A DNA stretch of 64,000 nucleotides, taken from Streptomyces sp. CB00316. Its GTDB lineage: Bacteria > Actinomycetota > Actinomycetes > Streptomycetales > Streptomycetaceae. The first letter of the stretch is position 1. The number at the start of each line of letters is the position of its first letter. Shown here piece after piece: positions 17,946 to 26,594 of this stretch. The stretch is from positions 62,001 to 126,000 of the forward strand of contig NZ_LIXI01000003.1 in NCBI RefSeq assembly GCF_001905595.1, written 5' to 3'. The notes beneath the pieces are model-generated. The model was given only the letters and a program-made list of their open reading frames with translations, made no database searches and was not told the DNA's origin. The translations under genes and the position numbers were made by a program.

Positions 17946-20900
17946 GTGCACCGAACCAGAAAGCGGCTCCTGGCCCGGACCCGCGTCCGAAAATCGCTCG
18001 CGCTGTTCACCGGCGGCCTCCTCGCCGCCGTGACCCTGACCCTCGGCTCCGCCCCCGGCGCCACCGCCCACCCAGGCTACCCGGGCCACGAGGAGTCCGT
18101 GGCGGAGGACTTCCAGCAAGTCACCCTCGCCAAGGGGGTGGAAGAGACCGGTGAGCCCATGTCGCTCGCCGTCCTTCCCGATCGCAGCGTGCTGCACACC
18201 TCGCGCGGCGGTGAGCTGCGGATCACCGACAGCGCCGGCAACACCCAGATCTCCGGCACCCTCCCCGTGTACACGCACGACGAGGAAGGCCTCCAAGGCG
18301 TCGGCGTCGACCCGGGCTTCGCCGAGAACCGGGCCATCTACCTGTTCTACGCACCGCCGTTGAACACCCCGGCGGGCGATGCCCCCGAGACCGGGACCAC
18401 CGCCGACTTCGCGAAGTTCGACGGCGTCAACCGGCTCTCCCGCTTCGTCCTCAACGAGGACGGCACGCTCGACACGGCCAGTGAGAAGAAGGTCCTGGAC
18501 GTCCCCACCTCGCGCGGCATCTGCTGCCACGTCGGCGGTGACATCGACTTCGACAAGGACGGGAACCTCTACCTCTCCACCGGCGACGACACCAACCCCT
18601 TCGCCTCCGACGGCTACACGCCGATCGACGAACGCACCGACCGCAACCCGGCGTTCGACGCCCAGCGGACCTCCGGCAACACCAACGACCTGCGCGGCAA
18701 GATCCTGCGTATCAAGGTCGCCGAGGACGGCTCGTACACCGTCCCCGATGGCAACCTGTTCGAGCCCGGGACGGACAGGACGCGCCCCGAGATCTACGCG
18801 ATGGGCTTCCGCAACCCGTTCCGCTTCTCCGTCGACCAGGCCACCGGCATCGTGTACGTCGGTGACTACGGCCCCGACGCCGGTTCGGCCGACCCGAAGC
18901 GCGGGCCGTCCGGGAAGGTGGAGTTCGCCCGGGTGACGAAGGCCGGCAACTTCGGCTGGCCCTACTGCGTCGGCGAGAACGAGCCGTACATCGACTACGA
19001 CTTCGCCACCAAGACCTCCGGCGCCGCCTTCGACTGCGCGAACCTGAAGAACGAGTCGCCGCACAACACCGGCCTCGTCGACCTGCCGCCGGCCGAGGCC
19101 GCCTGGATCCCGTACGACGGCGGCTCGCTGCCCGAGTTCGGTACGGGCTCCGAGTCCCCGATGGGCGGACCGGTCTACCGCTACGACGCGGACCTCGACT
19201 CCCCGGTCAAGTTCCCCGAGGCCTACGACGGCGACTTCTTCGCCGGTGAGTTCGGCCGCCGCTGGATCAAGCGCGTCGAGCAGGACGCGGACGGCGCCGT
19301 CCAGTCCATCAACGACGTGCCGTGGTCCGGTACGCAGATCATGGACATGGCCTTCGGCCCGGACGGGGCGCTCTACGTCCTGGACTACGGCCTCGCCTGG
19401 TTCGGCGGCGACGAGAACTCCGCGCTCTACCGCGTCGAGAACGCCACCGGAGGCCGCTCACCCATCGCGGAGGCCTCCGCCAACAAGGTGTCCGGCACCG
19501 CACCCTTGAAGGTGAAGTTCTCCTCGGCCGGCACCGCGGACGGCGACGGCGACCCGCTCACGTACGCCTGGGACTTCGGTGACGGCGGCACTTCGACGGC
19601 CGCCAACCCGACATACACGTACAAGAAGAACGGTACGTACGTCGCGACGCTCACCGCCGAGGACCCGACCGGTCGCACCGGCTCCGCCAGCGTCCACGTG
19701 ACCGTCGGCAACACCGCCCCGACCGTGGAGCTGGTGCTCCCCGAGGACGGGCAGCTCTTCGAGTTCGGTGACTCCGTGCCGTTCAAGGTGAACGTCAGCG
19801 ACCCGGAGGACGGGCACATCGACTGCACCAGGGTCGAGGTCAAGTTCACCCTGGGCCACGACAGCCACGGCCACGACATCACCACCGAGCACGGCTGCGA
19901 AGGCACCATCAAGACCGCCATGGAGGGCGGACACGACCCGAACGCCAATATCTACGGCGGTATTTCGGCCTCCTACACCGACAACGGCGGTGGCGGCCAG
20001 GCCAAGCTGACCGGCAAGGACACCTCCCGGCTCCAGCCCAGGCACCGCCAGGCCGAGCACTTCGACGACTCCTCCGGCGTCACCACCCCGAGCAAGTCGA
20101 GCGCGCACGGCGGAAAGACCGTCGGGGACATCCACAACGACGACTGGATCTCCTTCAAGACCTACGTCCTGGGCGGCACCACCAAGCTCACCGCCCGTAT
20201 CTCGTCGGCCGGTTCGGGCGGCTTCCTCGAAGTGCGCACCGGATCGCCCACCGGCAGGATCCTCGGCTCGGGCCCGGTCCCGGTGACCGGCAGCTGGGAC
20301 ACCTTCCAGGACATCGACATCCCGCTGCGCGGAGCGCCCAGGAAGCAGGCCGAACTCTTCCTCGTCTTCAAGGGCGGCGACGGCGCGCTCTACGACATCG
20401 ACGACTTCGAACTCTCCAGCAGCCCGGTCGACAAGACCGCCAAACGCGTCCTGGTCTTCTCCAGGACCGCCGGCTTCCGCCACGACTCCATCCCCGCCGG
20501 CATCGCCGCGCTGAAGGAGATCGGCAAGGACACCAACATCACGGTCGACTCCACCGAGTCCGCGGCCCAGTTCACCACCAGCAACCTCGCCCGCTACGAC
20601 GCCGTCGCCTTCCTCTCCACCACCGGCGACGTCCTCAACGCCGAACAGCAGAAGGCGTTCGAGAACTACGTGGCCACCGGCGGCGGTTACGTCGGCATCC
20701 ACGCGGCCGCCGACACCGAGTACGACTGGGAGTTCTACGGCGGCCTCGTCGGCGCCTACTTCGACTCGCACCCGCGGATCCAGCCCGCCATCATCCGCGT
20801 CGAGGACCACGACCATCCGGCCACCGCGCATCTGGACGGGGAGTGGGAGCGCACCGACGAATGGTACAACTACCGCACCAACCCCCGGGACAAGGCCAAG

Positions 20901-21665
20901 GTGTTGGCCACCCTGGACGAGACCACCTACACCGGCGGCAACATGAAGGGTGACCACCCGATCTCCTGGTGCCAGACCTACCAGGGCGGCCGCTCCTTCT
21001 ACACCGGACTGGGCCACACCAAGGAGTCCTACGCGGAGCCGGCCTTCCGCCGACACCTGTCGGGCGGCCTGCGCTACGCCACCGGTCAGGTCAAGGCCGA
21101 CTGCAAGCCGAACAAGGATCACCGCTCCATCTTCAACGGCAAGACGCTGGAAGGCTGGAAGCAGGCCGGACCCGGCAGGTTCTCCGTCAGTGACGGCGCT
21201 CTGCACTCCGAGGGCGGCATGGGCCTGCTCACCTACCAGGCCAAGGAGCTGAAGGCGTACTCGCTCAAGCTCGACTGGAAGATGGCCGGCGACGACAACT
21301 CCGGTGTCTTCGTGGGCTTCCCGGAGTCCGACGACCCCTGGTCGGCCGTGAACAACGGCTACGAGATCCAGATCGACGCCACCGACGCCGCCGACCGCAC
21401 CACGGGCGCCGTCTACGGATTCAAGTCGGCCGACATCAAGGCCCGTGACCGCGTCCTGCGGCCGCCGGGCCAGTGGAACAGCTACGAGATCAAGGTCCAG
21501 GGCGAACGTCTGCAGATCTTCCTCAACGGAGCGAAGATCAACGACTTCACCAACACCGACCCGGCCCGCAGCCTGAAGGACGGCTACATCGGCCTCCAGA
21601 ACCATGGAGCCGGAGACCAGGTGTCCTTCCGCAACATCCAGCTGAAGGAGCTGCCCTCGACGTAG
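17946..21665 (+). CDS. secreted multidomain protein: GSDH, PKD, CBM6, ThuA and 3-keto-disaccharide hydrolase (DUF1080) domains
   Basis: A 1239-aa exported protein. The signal peptide spans residues 1-41 (basic start, long hydrophobic core, ATA cleavage). Approximate domains: 55-498 glucose/sorbosone-dehydrogenase beta-propeller (GICCHVGGDIDFDKDGNLYL, MGFRNPFRFSVD, MDMAFGPDGALYVLDYG); 503-590 PKD (YAWDFGDGGTS); 590-690 Ig-like linker; 695-828 CBM6-like; 831-1055 ThuA (VLVFSRTAGFRHDSI, YVGIHAAADTEYDWEFYGGL); 1058-1238 DUF1080 (SIFNGKTLEGWKQ, NGYEIQIDAT). The combination suggests extracellular oxidation then cleavage of a glycoside via a 3-keto intermediate. The GTG at 17946 follows GGAGG by 6 nt. 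Substrate and cofactor are not proven. Confidence 0.9.
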   Translation: MHRTRKRLLARTRVRKSLALFTGGLLAAVTLTLGSAPGATAHPGYPGHEESVAEDFQQVTLAKGVEETGEPMSLAVLPDRSVLHTSRGGELRITDSAGNTQISGTLPVYTHDEEGLQGVGVDPGFAENRAIYLFYAPPLNTPAGDAPETGTTADFAKFDGVNRLSRFVLNEDGTLDTASEKKVLDVPTSRGICCHVGGDIDFDKDGNLYLSTGDDTNPFASDGYTPIDERTDRNPAFDAQRTSGNTNDLRGKILRIKVAEDGSYTVPDGNLFEPGTDRTRPEIYAMGFRNPFRFSVDQATGIVYVGDYGPDAGSADPKRGPSGKVEFARVTKAGNFGWPYCVGENEPYIDYDFATKTSGAAFDCANLKNESPHNTGLVDLPPAEAAWIPYDGGSLPEFGTGSESPMGGPVYRYDADLDSPVKFPEAYDGDFFAGEFGRRWIKRVEQDADGAVQSINDVPWSGTQIMDMAFGPDGALYVLDYGLAWFGGDENSALYRVENATGGRSPIAEASANKVSGTAPLKVKFSSAGTADGDGDPLTYAWDFGDGGTSTAANPTYTYKKNGTYVATLTAEDPTGRTGSASVHVTVGNTAPTVELVLPEDGQLFEFGDSVPFKVNVSDPEDGHIDCTRVEVKFTLGHDSHGHDITTEHGCEGTIKTAMEGGHDPNANIYGGISASYTDNGGGGQAKLTGKDTSRLQPRHRQAEHFDDSSGVTTPSKSSAHGGKTVGDIHNDDWISFKTYVLGGTTKLTARISSAGSGGFLEVRTGSPTGRILGSGPVPVTGSWDTFQDIDIPLRGAPRKQAELFLVFKGGDGALYDIDDFELSSSPVDKTAKRVLVFSRTAGFRHDSIPAGIAALKEIGKDTNITVDSTESAAQFTTSNLARYDAVAFLSTTGDVLNAEQQKAFENYVATGGGYVGIHAAADTEYDWEFYGGLVGAYFDSHPRIQPAIIRVEDHDHPATAHLDGEWERTDEWYNYRTNPRDKAKVLATLDETTYTGGNMKGDHPISWCQTYQGGRSFYTGLGHTKESYAEPAFRRHLSGGLRYATGQVKADCKPNKDHRSIFNGKTLEGWKQAGPGRFSVSDGALHSEGGMGLLTYQAKELKAYSLKLDWKMAGDDNSGVFVGFPESDDPWSAVNNGYEIQIDATDAADRTTGAVYGFKSADIKARDRVLRPPGQWNSYEIKVQGERLQIFLNGAKINDFTNTDPARSLKDGYIGLQNHGAGDQVSFRNIQLKELPST

Positions 21666-21681
21666 GGCGGCCACCTCTGCC

Positions 21682-21725
21682 GACGACGGGCGGGGGAGGC
21701 ACCGACCCCTTCCCCGCCCGTCGTC
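21682..21725 (+). terminator. hairpin terminator after the secreted multidomain gene
   Basis: A perfect 14-bp inverted repeat, GACGACGGGCGGGG (21682-21695) and CCCCGCCCGTCGTC (21712-21725), lies 16 nt after the stop codon. Four further loop bases can pair, tightening the loop to about 8 nt. There is no T-run, as is usual in Streptomyces. It may attenuate rather than block transcription into the MIPS-like gene. Confidence 0.6.
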
Positions 21726-21758
21726 CTCCACCTCTTCATCCCCCCAGGGAGGCAGCCC

Positions 21759-22931
21759 GTGACCGCACATGCCGATCGTGAAGGCCGTGACGAGCGTCCA
21801 TGCCGTACCGCCGACAGCCCAGGCCGCCGTACCGGCGTCTGGTTCATCGGAGCACGCGGCTCCGTCGCCACCACCGCGACCGCGGGGTGCGCGGCCATCG
21901 CGGCCGGCCTCCACCCGCCCACCGGCATGGTCACCGAGACGCCCCCCTTCGCCGACAGCGGCCTGCCGCCCCTGACCTCGCTGGTCTTCGGCGGCCACGA
22001 CACCCTGGACTGCCCGCTCGCCAAACGGGCCGAGGCGCTGGCCGAAGGCGGCGTGCTGCCCTACCGCCTCCCCACCGCCGTCCGCGCCGAACTCGACGCG
22101 GCCGACGCCGAGATACGCCCCGGTGGCCCGCTCCCCGGCGACACCCGCACCGACCAGGTACTCATCGCCGCGTTCGCCGCGGACCTCACCGACTTCGCCC
22201 ACCGCCACGAGCTGGCCCGTACGGTCGTCATCAACGTCTCCTCCACGGAACCGGCCCCCGGCCCCGACGACCCCCGGCTCCCCGCCAGCTCCCTCTACGC
22301 GGCCGCCGCCCTCCGGGCCGGCTGCTCCTACGCCAACTTCACCCCCTCCACCGGGCTGCGGGCCCCCGCGCTCGCCGAGGCCGTCGCCGACTGCGGACTT
22401 CCCCACGCGGGACGCGACGGCAAGACCGGCCAGACGCTGCTCCGTTCCGTGCTCGCCCCGATGTTCCTCCAGCGCGCCCTGCCCGTACGGGCCTGGTCCG
22501 GGTCGAATCTGCTGGGCGGCGGGGACGGGGCGGCGCTGGCCGACCCGGCCGCGGCCGCCGCCAAGAACGCGGGCAAGGAACGTGTCCTCACCGACACGTT
22601 CGGCACCGCCCCCGAGGGCGAGGTCCACATCGACGACGTGCCCGCGATGGGGGACTGGAAGACGGCCTGGGACCACATCGCCTTCGACGGCTTCCTCGGC
22701 TCCCGCATGGTTCTCCAGACCATCTGGCAGGGCTGCGACTCGGCCCTCGCGGCCCCGCTCGTCCTGGACCTGGCCCGGCTGCTCGCCCGGTCCCACGAAG
22801 TGGGGCTCAGCGGCCCCCGGCCGGAGCTCGGGTTCTACTTCAAGGACCCGGACGGCGGCACCTCGGCGGCGCTCGCCGAGCAGTACGCCACCTTGCTGGG
22901 CTTCGCCGAGCGGCTGCGGGGCCAGGCGTGA
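21759..22931 (+). CDS. myo-inositol-1-phosphate synthase-like protein
   Basis: A 390-aa protein of the MIPS family. It has an N-terminal NAD loop (GVWFIGARGSVATT), INVSSTEPAPGPDDPRLPAS, the ANFTPSTGLRAPAL stretch, and the catalytic-region motifs GKTGQTLLRSVLAPMF and GSNLLGGGDGAALADP. MIPS enzymes isomerise glucose-6-phosphate to inositol-3-phosphate through NAD-dependent oxidation, aldol cyclisation and reduction. The GTG at 21759 has AGGGAGG before it. It sits immediately upstream of the Ebo-type genes, where a sugar-phosphate cyclase (EboD) would be expected. Whether it makes inositol phosphate or another cyclitol is open. Confidence 0.85.
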   Translation: MTAHADREGRDERPCRTADSPGRRTGVWFIGARGSVATTATAGCAAIAAGLHPPTGMVTETPPFADSGLPPLTSLVFGGHDTLDCPLAKRAEALAEGGVLPYRLPTAVRAELDAADAEIRPGGPLPGDTRTDQVLIAAFAADLTDFAHRHELARTVVINVSSTEPAPGPDDPRLPASSLYAAAALRAGCSYANFTPSTGLRAPALAEAVADCGLPHAGRDGKTGQTLLRSVLAPMFLQRALPVRAWSGSNLLGGGDGAALADPAAAAAKNAGKERVLTDTFGTAPEGEVHIDDVPAMGDWKTAWDHIAFDGFLGSRMVLQTIWQGCDSALAAPLVLDLARLLARSHEVGLSGPRPELGFYFKDPDGGTSAALAEQYATLLGFAERLRGQA

Positions 22932-23034
22932 GGTGGCGGCTGCGGCTCCTGTCGGCGCTCGGGGCGCTTCCGGCGGGCCTGCGGGCGGCCTCGGGAACTG
23001 GGGGCCACGCCGGGGGCCACGTACTCCAAGACAG

Positions 23035-23074
23035 CCTGTCCGGTACGGGTGGGACTGCACCCGTACCGGACAGG
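23035..23074. terminator. 17-bp perfect inverted repeat between the MIPS-like and eboC genes
   Basis: CCTGTCCGGTACGGGTG (23035-23051) pairs perfectly with CACCCGTACCGGACAGG (23058-23074) across the 6-nt loop GGACTG. It lies in the 179-bp gap between the MIPS-like stop (22931) and the GTG of eboC (23111). It could be an intrinsic terminator or attenuator without a T-run, or a large operator. Its presence argues against the alternative eboC start at 22928, which would translate through it. Confidence 0.65.
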
Positions 23075-23110
23075 CACGGGCCGTCCCACGGTCGCGGGAG
23101 AGGGGACACG

Positions 23111-24211
23111 GTGCGGGCCTGGACCGAACTGTTCCGGGTCTCCGCGCTGTTCTCCGCGCCGGGTGACGGACTGGCCGGGGCCGCGGCGGTGGGCCGCAGC
23201 CCCGGCCGGGGTACTGCACTCGCGATCGGCGCCTCCCTCTGCCTGTACGAGGCCGGGATGGCCCTCAACGACTGGGCGGACCGGGAGGAGGACGCCGTCG
23301 ACCGCCCGCACCGGCCGATCCCCTCGGGCCGTATCAGCCCGCCGGCCGCCCTGGGGGCGGCCGGGGTCCTGACGGCGGCGGGCCTGGTCCTCGCGGCGCG
23401 GGCCGGCCGCCCCGCCCTGGCGGTCGCCACGGGCCTGGCCGGCACGGTCTGGGCCTACGACCTCCACCTCAAGCACACGAAGGCGGGACCGGCGGCGATG
23501 GCGGCGGCGCGGTCTCTGGATCTGTTGCTGGGGGCGACGGCGACCGCGACGGCGCCTGCCGGGAGGGGGCCGAGGCCCGGACCGCGCACCGCCCGTCCGG
23601 CGCGCGGCGGGGCCGTACCGCTCACCGCCGCGCCCGACAACGTTGCCGCACGGCCCCGTCCGGCGCTCGGCGCCCTGGCCGCCGCGCTCCCCGCAGCCCT
23701 GGTGCTCGGGGCGCACACCTACGGCGTCACCGCCGTGTCCCGCCACGAGGCACAGGGCGGGTCCACCGCCGTCCCGCTCGCGGTCCTCGCCACGACGGCC
23801 ACGCTGGGCGCGATCGTGCTCGCGGCCCACCGGGGGAGGCGGCCGGGGGAGCCGACCACGCCCGGGCTCGGCGGCAGCGGCCTCGGAGTGACCGGTCCGG
23901 GGGAGTACCGAGAGAGCCACCAGCACCTCACCATCCCCGCCCCCGACCACCCCACCGCCCCTGCCCTCACCCCCCTCCTGCTCACCGCCTTCACCGGCGC
24001 CTACCTCCGCACCGCCGGGCCACCCCTCCTGCACGCCGCCCTCAACCCGTCTCCGCCCCTGACCCAGCGGGCGGTCGGCGGCGGGATCCGGGCCATGATC
24101 CCGCTCCAGGCGGCGCTCGCCACCCGCGCCGGAGCACCCGCCTCCGGCCTCGCCGTCATGGCACTCGTCCCCCTGGCCCGCTCCCTCGCCCGGAAGGTGA
24201 GCCCCACATGA
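23111..24211 (+). CDS. eboC: EboC-like UbiA-family prenyltransferase
   Basis: A 366-aa polytopic membrane protein. The first polyprenyl-diphosphate/magnesium motif is ALNDWADREEDAVDRPHRP (NDxxDxxxD). The second conserved site, VWAYDLHLKHTKAGP, is the YDxxLK form typical of EboC rather than menaquinone UbiA enzymes. About eight hydrophobic segments are visible. A Pro/Gly-rich low-complexity insert (GRGPRPGPRTARPARGG) and another at about residues 245-275 are unusual. The GTG at 23111 follows GAGAGGGG. The stop overlaps the next gene (ATGA), starting a run of coupled genes to 29182. Confidence 0.8.
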   Translation: MRAWTELFRVSALFSAPGDGLAGAAAVGRSPGRGTALAIGASLCLYEAGMALNDWADREEDAVDRPHRPIPSGRISPPAALGAAGVLTAAGLVLAARAGRPALAVATGLAGTVWAYDLHLKHTKAGPAAMAAARSLDLLLGATATATAPAGRGPRPGPRTARPARGGAVPLTAAPDNVAARPRPALGALAAALPAALVLGAHTYGVTAVSRHEAQGGSTAVPLAVLATTATLGAIVLAAHRGRRPGEPTTPGLGGSGLGVTGPGEYRESHQHLTIPAPDHPTAPALTPLLLTAFTGAYLRTAGPPLLHAALNPSPPLTQRAVGGGIRAMIPLQAALATRAGAPASGLAVMALVPLARSLARKVSPT

Positions 24212-25095
24212 CCCTCCACCTCGGCTACGGCACCAACGGGCTCACCGACCTCCGCCTCGACGACGCCCTCGGACTCCTCGCCGACCTCGGCTACGAGGGC
24301 GTCGGCCTGACGCTCGACCACATGCACCTGGACCCCCTGGCCCCGGACCTCGCCGAACGCACCCGCAAGGCCGCCCGCCGGCTCACCTCCCTCGGGCTCC
24401 GGGTCACCGTCGAGACCGGCGCCCGCTATGTCCTGGACCCGCGCCGCAAGCACGGCCCCTCCCTCCTCGACCCGGACCCCGACGCCCGGGCCGCGCGCAC
24501 CGCGCTGCTCGTCCGTGCCGTGGACGTGGCTGCCGAACTCGGCGCGCACGCCGTCCACTGCTTCAGCGGCATCACTCCGCCGGACACCTCCACGGACACC
24601 GTCTGGAAGCGCCTGACCGAAGCGATCACCCCCGTACTCGACGCCGCCGACCGGTCGGGCATCCCCCTCGCGATCGAACCCGAACCCGGTCACCTCCTCG
24701 CCACCCTCGCCGACTTCCACCACCTCCGCGCCCTTCTCGGCGACCCGGCCCCCCTCGGCCTCACGCTCGACATCGGCCACTGCCAGTGCCTGGAGGATGC
24801 GTCCCCCGTGCAGTGCGTCCAGGACTCCGCCCCCTGGCTCCGGCACGTCCAGATCGAGGACATGCGGCGCGGCGTCCACGAGCACCTCCTGTTCGGTGAC
24901 GGCGAGATCGACTTCCCGCCCGTGCTCGCGGCCCTCGCCGCCGCTGACTATCAGGGCCTCACCGTCGTGGAACTGCCCCGCCACTCCCACGCGGGCCCCG
25001 AACTCGCCCGCACCTCCATCGCCTTCCTGCGCGACGCCGCGAAGAAGGCCATGACGAAGCAGCCCACGACGAAGCAGGGAGGCGCACCGTGCTGA
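24208..25095 (+). CDS. sugar phosphate isomerase/epimerase family protein (TIM barrel)
   Basis: A 295-aa xylose-isomerase-like barrel. Likely metal ligands lie in PLAIEPEPGHLL, LTLDIGHCQCLED, HVQIEDMRRGVHEHLLFGDG and TVVELPRHSHAGP. It is the second of three such proteins in the locus and is inserted between eboC and eboA. It overlaps both neighbours (4 nt upstream, 7 nt downstream), so it is made together with the Ebo proteins. The reaction is not identifiable; family members isomerise or epimerise sugars or cyclitols. Confidence 0.88.
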   Translation: MTLHLGYGTNGLTDLRLDDALGLLADLGYEGVGLTLDHMHLDPLAPDLAERTRKAARRLTSLGLRVTVETGARYVLDPRRKHGPSLLDPDPDARAARTALLVRAVDVAAELGAHAVHCFSGITPPDTSTDTVWKRLTEAITPVLDAADRSGIPLAIEPEPGHLLATLADFHHLRALLGDPAPLGLTLDIGHCQCLEDASPVQCVQDSAPWLRHVQIEDMRRGVHEHLLFGDGEIDFPPVLAALAAADYQGLTVVELPRHSHAGPELARTSIAFLRDAAKKAMTKQPTTKQGGAPC

Positions 25096-25742
25096 CGTCC
25101 CGCAAGGAACTCGACGCCGAACTCGACGGCGCCGCCCGTGTCTGGCTCGACGAGGCCCTGGCCGAGGCCGCCCACGACGCCGCGGCCCGCGAACCCGCAT
25201 GCGCCGGCGCCCCCGAGGCCTCCCCGTACGCCTCCCCTCCCTGGGAACTCCGCTACGCCACCGCCGGCCGCCACTGCGGACCCGCCCACGCCGACTCCGT
25301 ACGCTCCCTCCTGCTCATCGAGGCCCGCGCCCCGCTGCCCTCCGTCACCCGGCTCTACGAACGGGGCACCGCCGCCGAACGCCGCGCCGTCCTGCTCACC
25401 CTGCACCGCCTCGACCTCGGCTCCACCGCTCTCCCGCTCGTCGAGGACGCCCTGCGCACCAACGACACCCGGCTGGTGGCCGCCGCCGTCGGCCCGTACG
25501 CCGCGGCCCACCTCGATCCGCACGCCTGGCGCCACGCCGTACTGAAGTGCCTCTTCACCGGGGTGCCGGTGGACGCCGTCGCCCGGCTCGACGAGCGGGC
25601 GCGGGGCGACACCGAACTCGCCCGCATGCTCAGCGACTTCGCCGCCGAGCGGACCGCCGCCGGCCGTGACGTCCCGGTCGGCCTGCGCACCGCACTCGCC
25701 CTCACCGAGATCGCCCCCGCCGCCCCCACGGAGGAGTCCTGA
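25089..25742 (+). CDS. eboA: EboA domain protein
   Basis: A 217-aa soluble, all-helical-looking protein with the repeat-like stretch RAVLLTLHRLDLGSTALPLV, DALRTNDTRLVAAAVGPYAA and HAVLKCLFTGVPVDAV that marks EboA. No catalytic motif is known for the family, and its role in the ebo cluster is undefined. The GTG at 25089 has AGGGAGG 6 nt upstream, overlaps the previous gene by 7 nt, and the stop overlaps eboB by 1 nt (TGATG), a strong sign of one polycistronic unit. Confidence 0.82.
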   Translation: MLTSRKELDAELDGAARVWLDEALAEAAHDAAAREPACAGAPEASPYASPPWELRYATAGRHCGPAHADSVRSLLLIEARAPLPSVTRLYERGTAAERRAVLLTLHRLDLGSTALPLVEDALRTNDTRLVAAAVGPYAAAHLDPHAWRHAVLKCLFTGVPVDAVARLDERARGDTELARMLSDFAAERTAAGRDVPVGLRTALALTEIAPAAPTEES

Positions 25743-26590
25743 TGCGCATCTTCGACCCCCACATCCACATGACGTCCCGGACCACGGACGACTACCAGGC
25801 GATGTACGACGCGGGCGTCCGCGCCCTCGTCGAACCCTCCTTCTGGCTCGGCCAGCCCCGCACCTCGCCCGCCAGCTTCTTCGACTACTTCGACGCGCTC
25901 CTCGGCTGGGAGCCCTTCCGCGCCTCCCAGTACGGCATCGCGCATCACTGCACCCTCGCCCTCAACCCCAAGGAGGCGAACGACCCCCGCTGCGCCCCCG
26001 TCCTGGACGCGCTGCCCCGCTATCTGGTGAAGGACTCCGTCGTCGCCGTCGGCGAGATCGGCTACGACTCCATGACCCCGGCCGAGGACCACGCCCTCGC
26101 CGCCCAGCTCCAGCTCGCCGCCGACCACGGGCTCCCCGCCCTCGTCCACACCCCGCACCGCGACAAGCTCGCCGGTCTGCACCGCACCATCGACGTCATC
26201 CGCGAATCGCGCCTCCCCCCGGAGCACGTCCTGCTCGACCACCTCAACGAGACCACCGTAAAGGCCGCCACTGACAGTGGCTGCTGGGCCGGGTTCTCCA
26301 TCTACCCGGACACCAAGATGGACGAGGACCGCATGGTCACCATCCTCCAGAACCACGGCACCGAGAAGGTACTCATCAACTCCGCAGCCGACTGGGGGAA
26401 GAGCGACCCGCTCAAGACCCGCAAGGTCGCCGACGCGATGCTGAAGGCCGGATTCACCGAGGACGACGTCGACCAGGTCCTGTGGCGCAACCCCGTCGCC
26501 TTCTACGGCCAGAGCGGCCGCCTCCAGCTGGACGTCCCCGCCCCCGACGCCGTGCACGAGGGCAACTCCATCCTGCGCGGCGGGGAGTGA
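25742..26590 (+). CDS. eboB: EboB-like TatD-family metal-dependent hydrolase
   Basis: A 282-aa amidohydrolase-fold protein. Metal-binding candidates are FDPHIHMTSRT (HxH at the N-terminus), VAVGEIGYDSM (carboxylate), LVHTPHRDK, LLDHLNETT and LINSAADWGKSD (terminal Asp). This is the EboB branch of TatD-like hydrolases; its substrate is not established. ATG 25742 overlaps the eboA stop by 1 nt, and eboE begins 4 nt after its stop. Confidence 0.87.
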   Translation: MRIFDPHIHMTSRTTDDYQAMYDAGVRALVEPSFWLGQPRTSPASFFDYFDALLGWEPFRASQYGIAHHCTLALNPKEANDPRCAPVLDALPRYLVKDSVVAVGEIGYDSMTPAEDHALAAQLQLAADHGLPALVHTPHRDKLAGLHRTIDVIRESRLPPEHVLLDHLNETTVKAATDSGCWAGFSIYPDTKMDEDRMVTILQNHGTEKVLINSAADWGKSDPLKTRKVADAMLKAGFTEDDVDQVLWRNPVAFYGQSGRLQLDVPAPDAVHEGNSILRGGE

Positions 26591-26594
26591 GGCC

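Noticed and set aside
16650..19064. 804-codon minus-strand open frame across the isomerase gene
   Set aside because: Antisense shadow of recognised genes on the plus strand.
22928..23110. Earlier eboC start overlapping the MIPS-like stop (GTGA)
   Set aside because: It adds 61 residues unlike UbiA proteins and would translate through the perfect 17-bp inverted repeat; GTG 23111 has a better ribosome site.
19458..23219. Very long open frame on the minus strand across the secreted enzyme and MIPS-like genes
   Set aside because: It is the antisense shadow of high-GC third positions; it has no domain, no ribosome site and an implausible Gly/Val/Arg composition.
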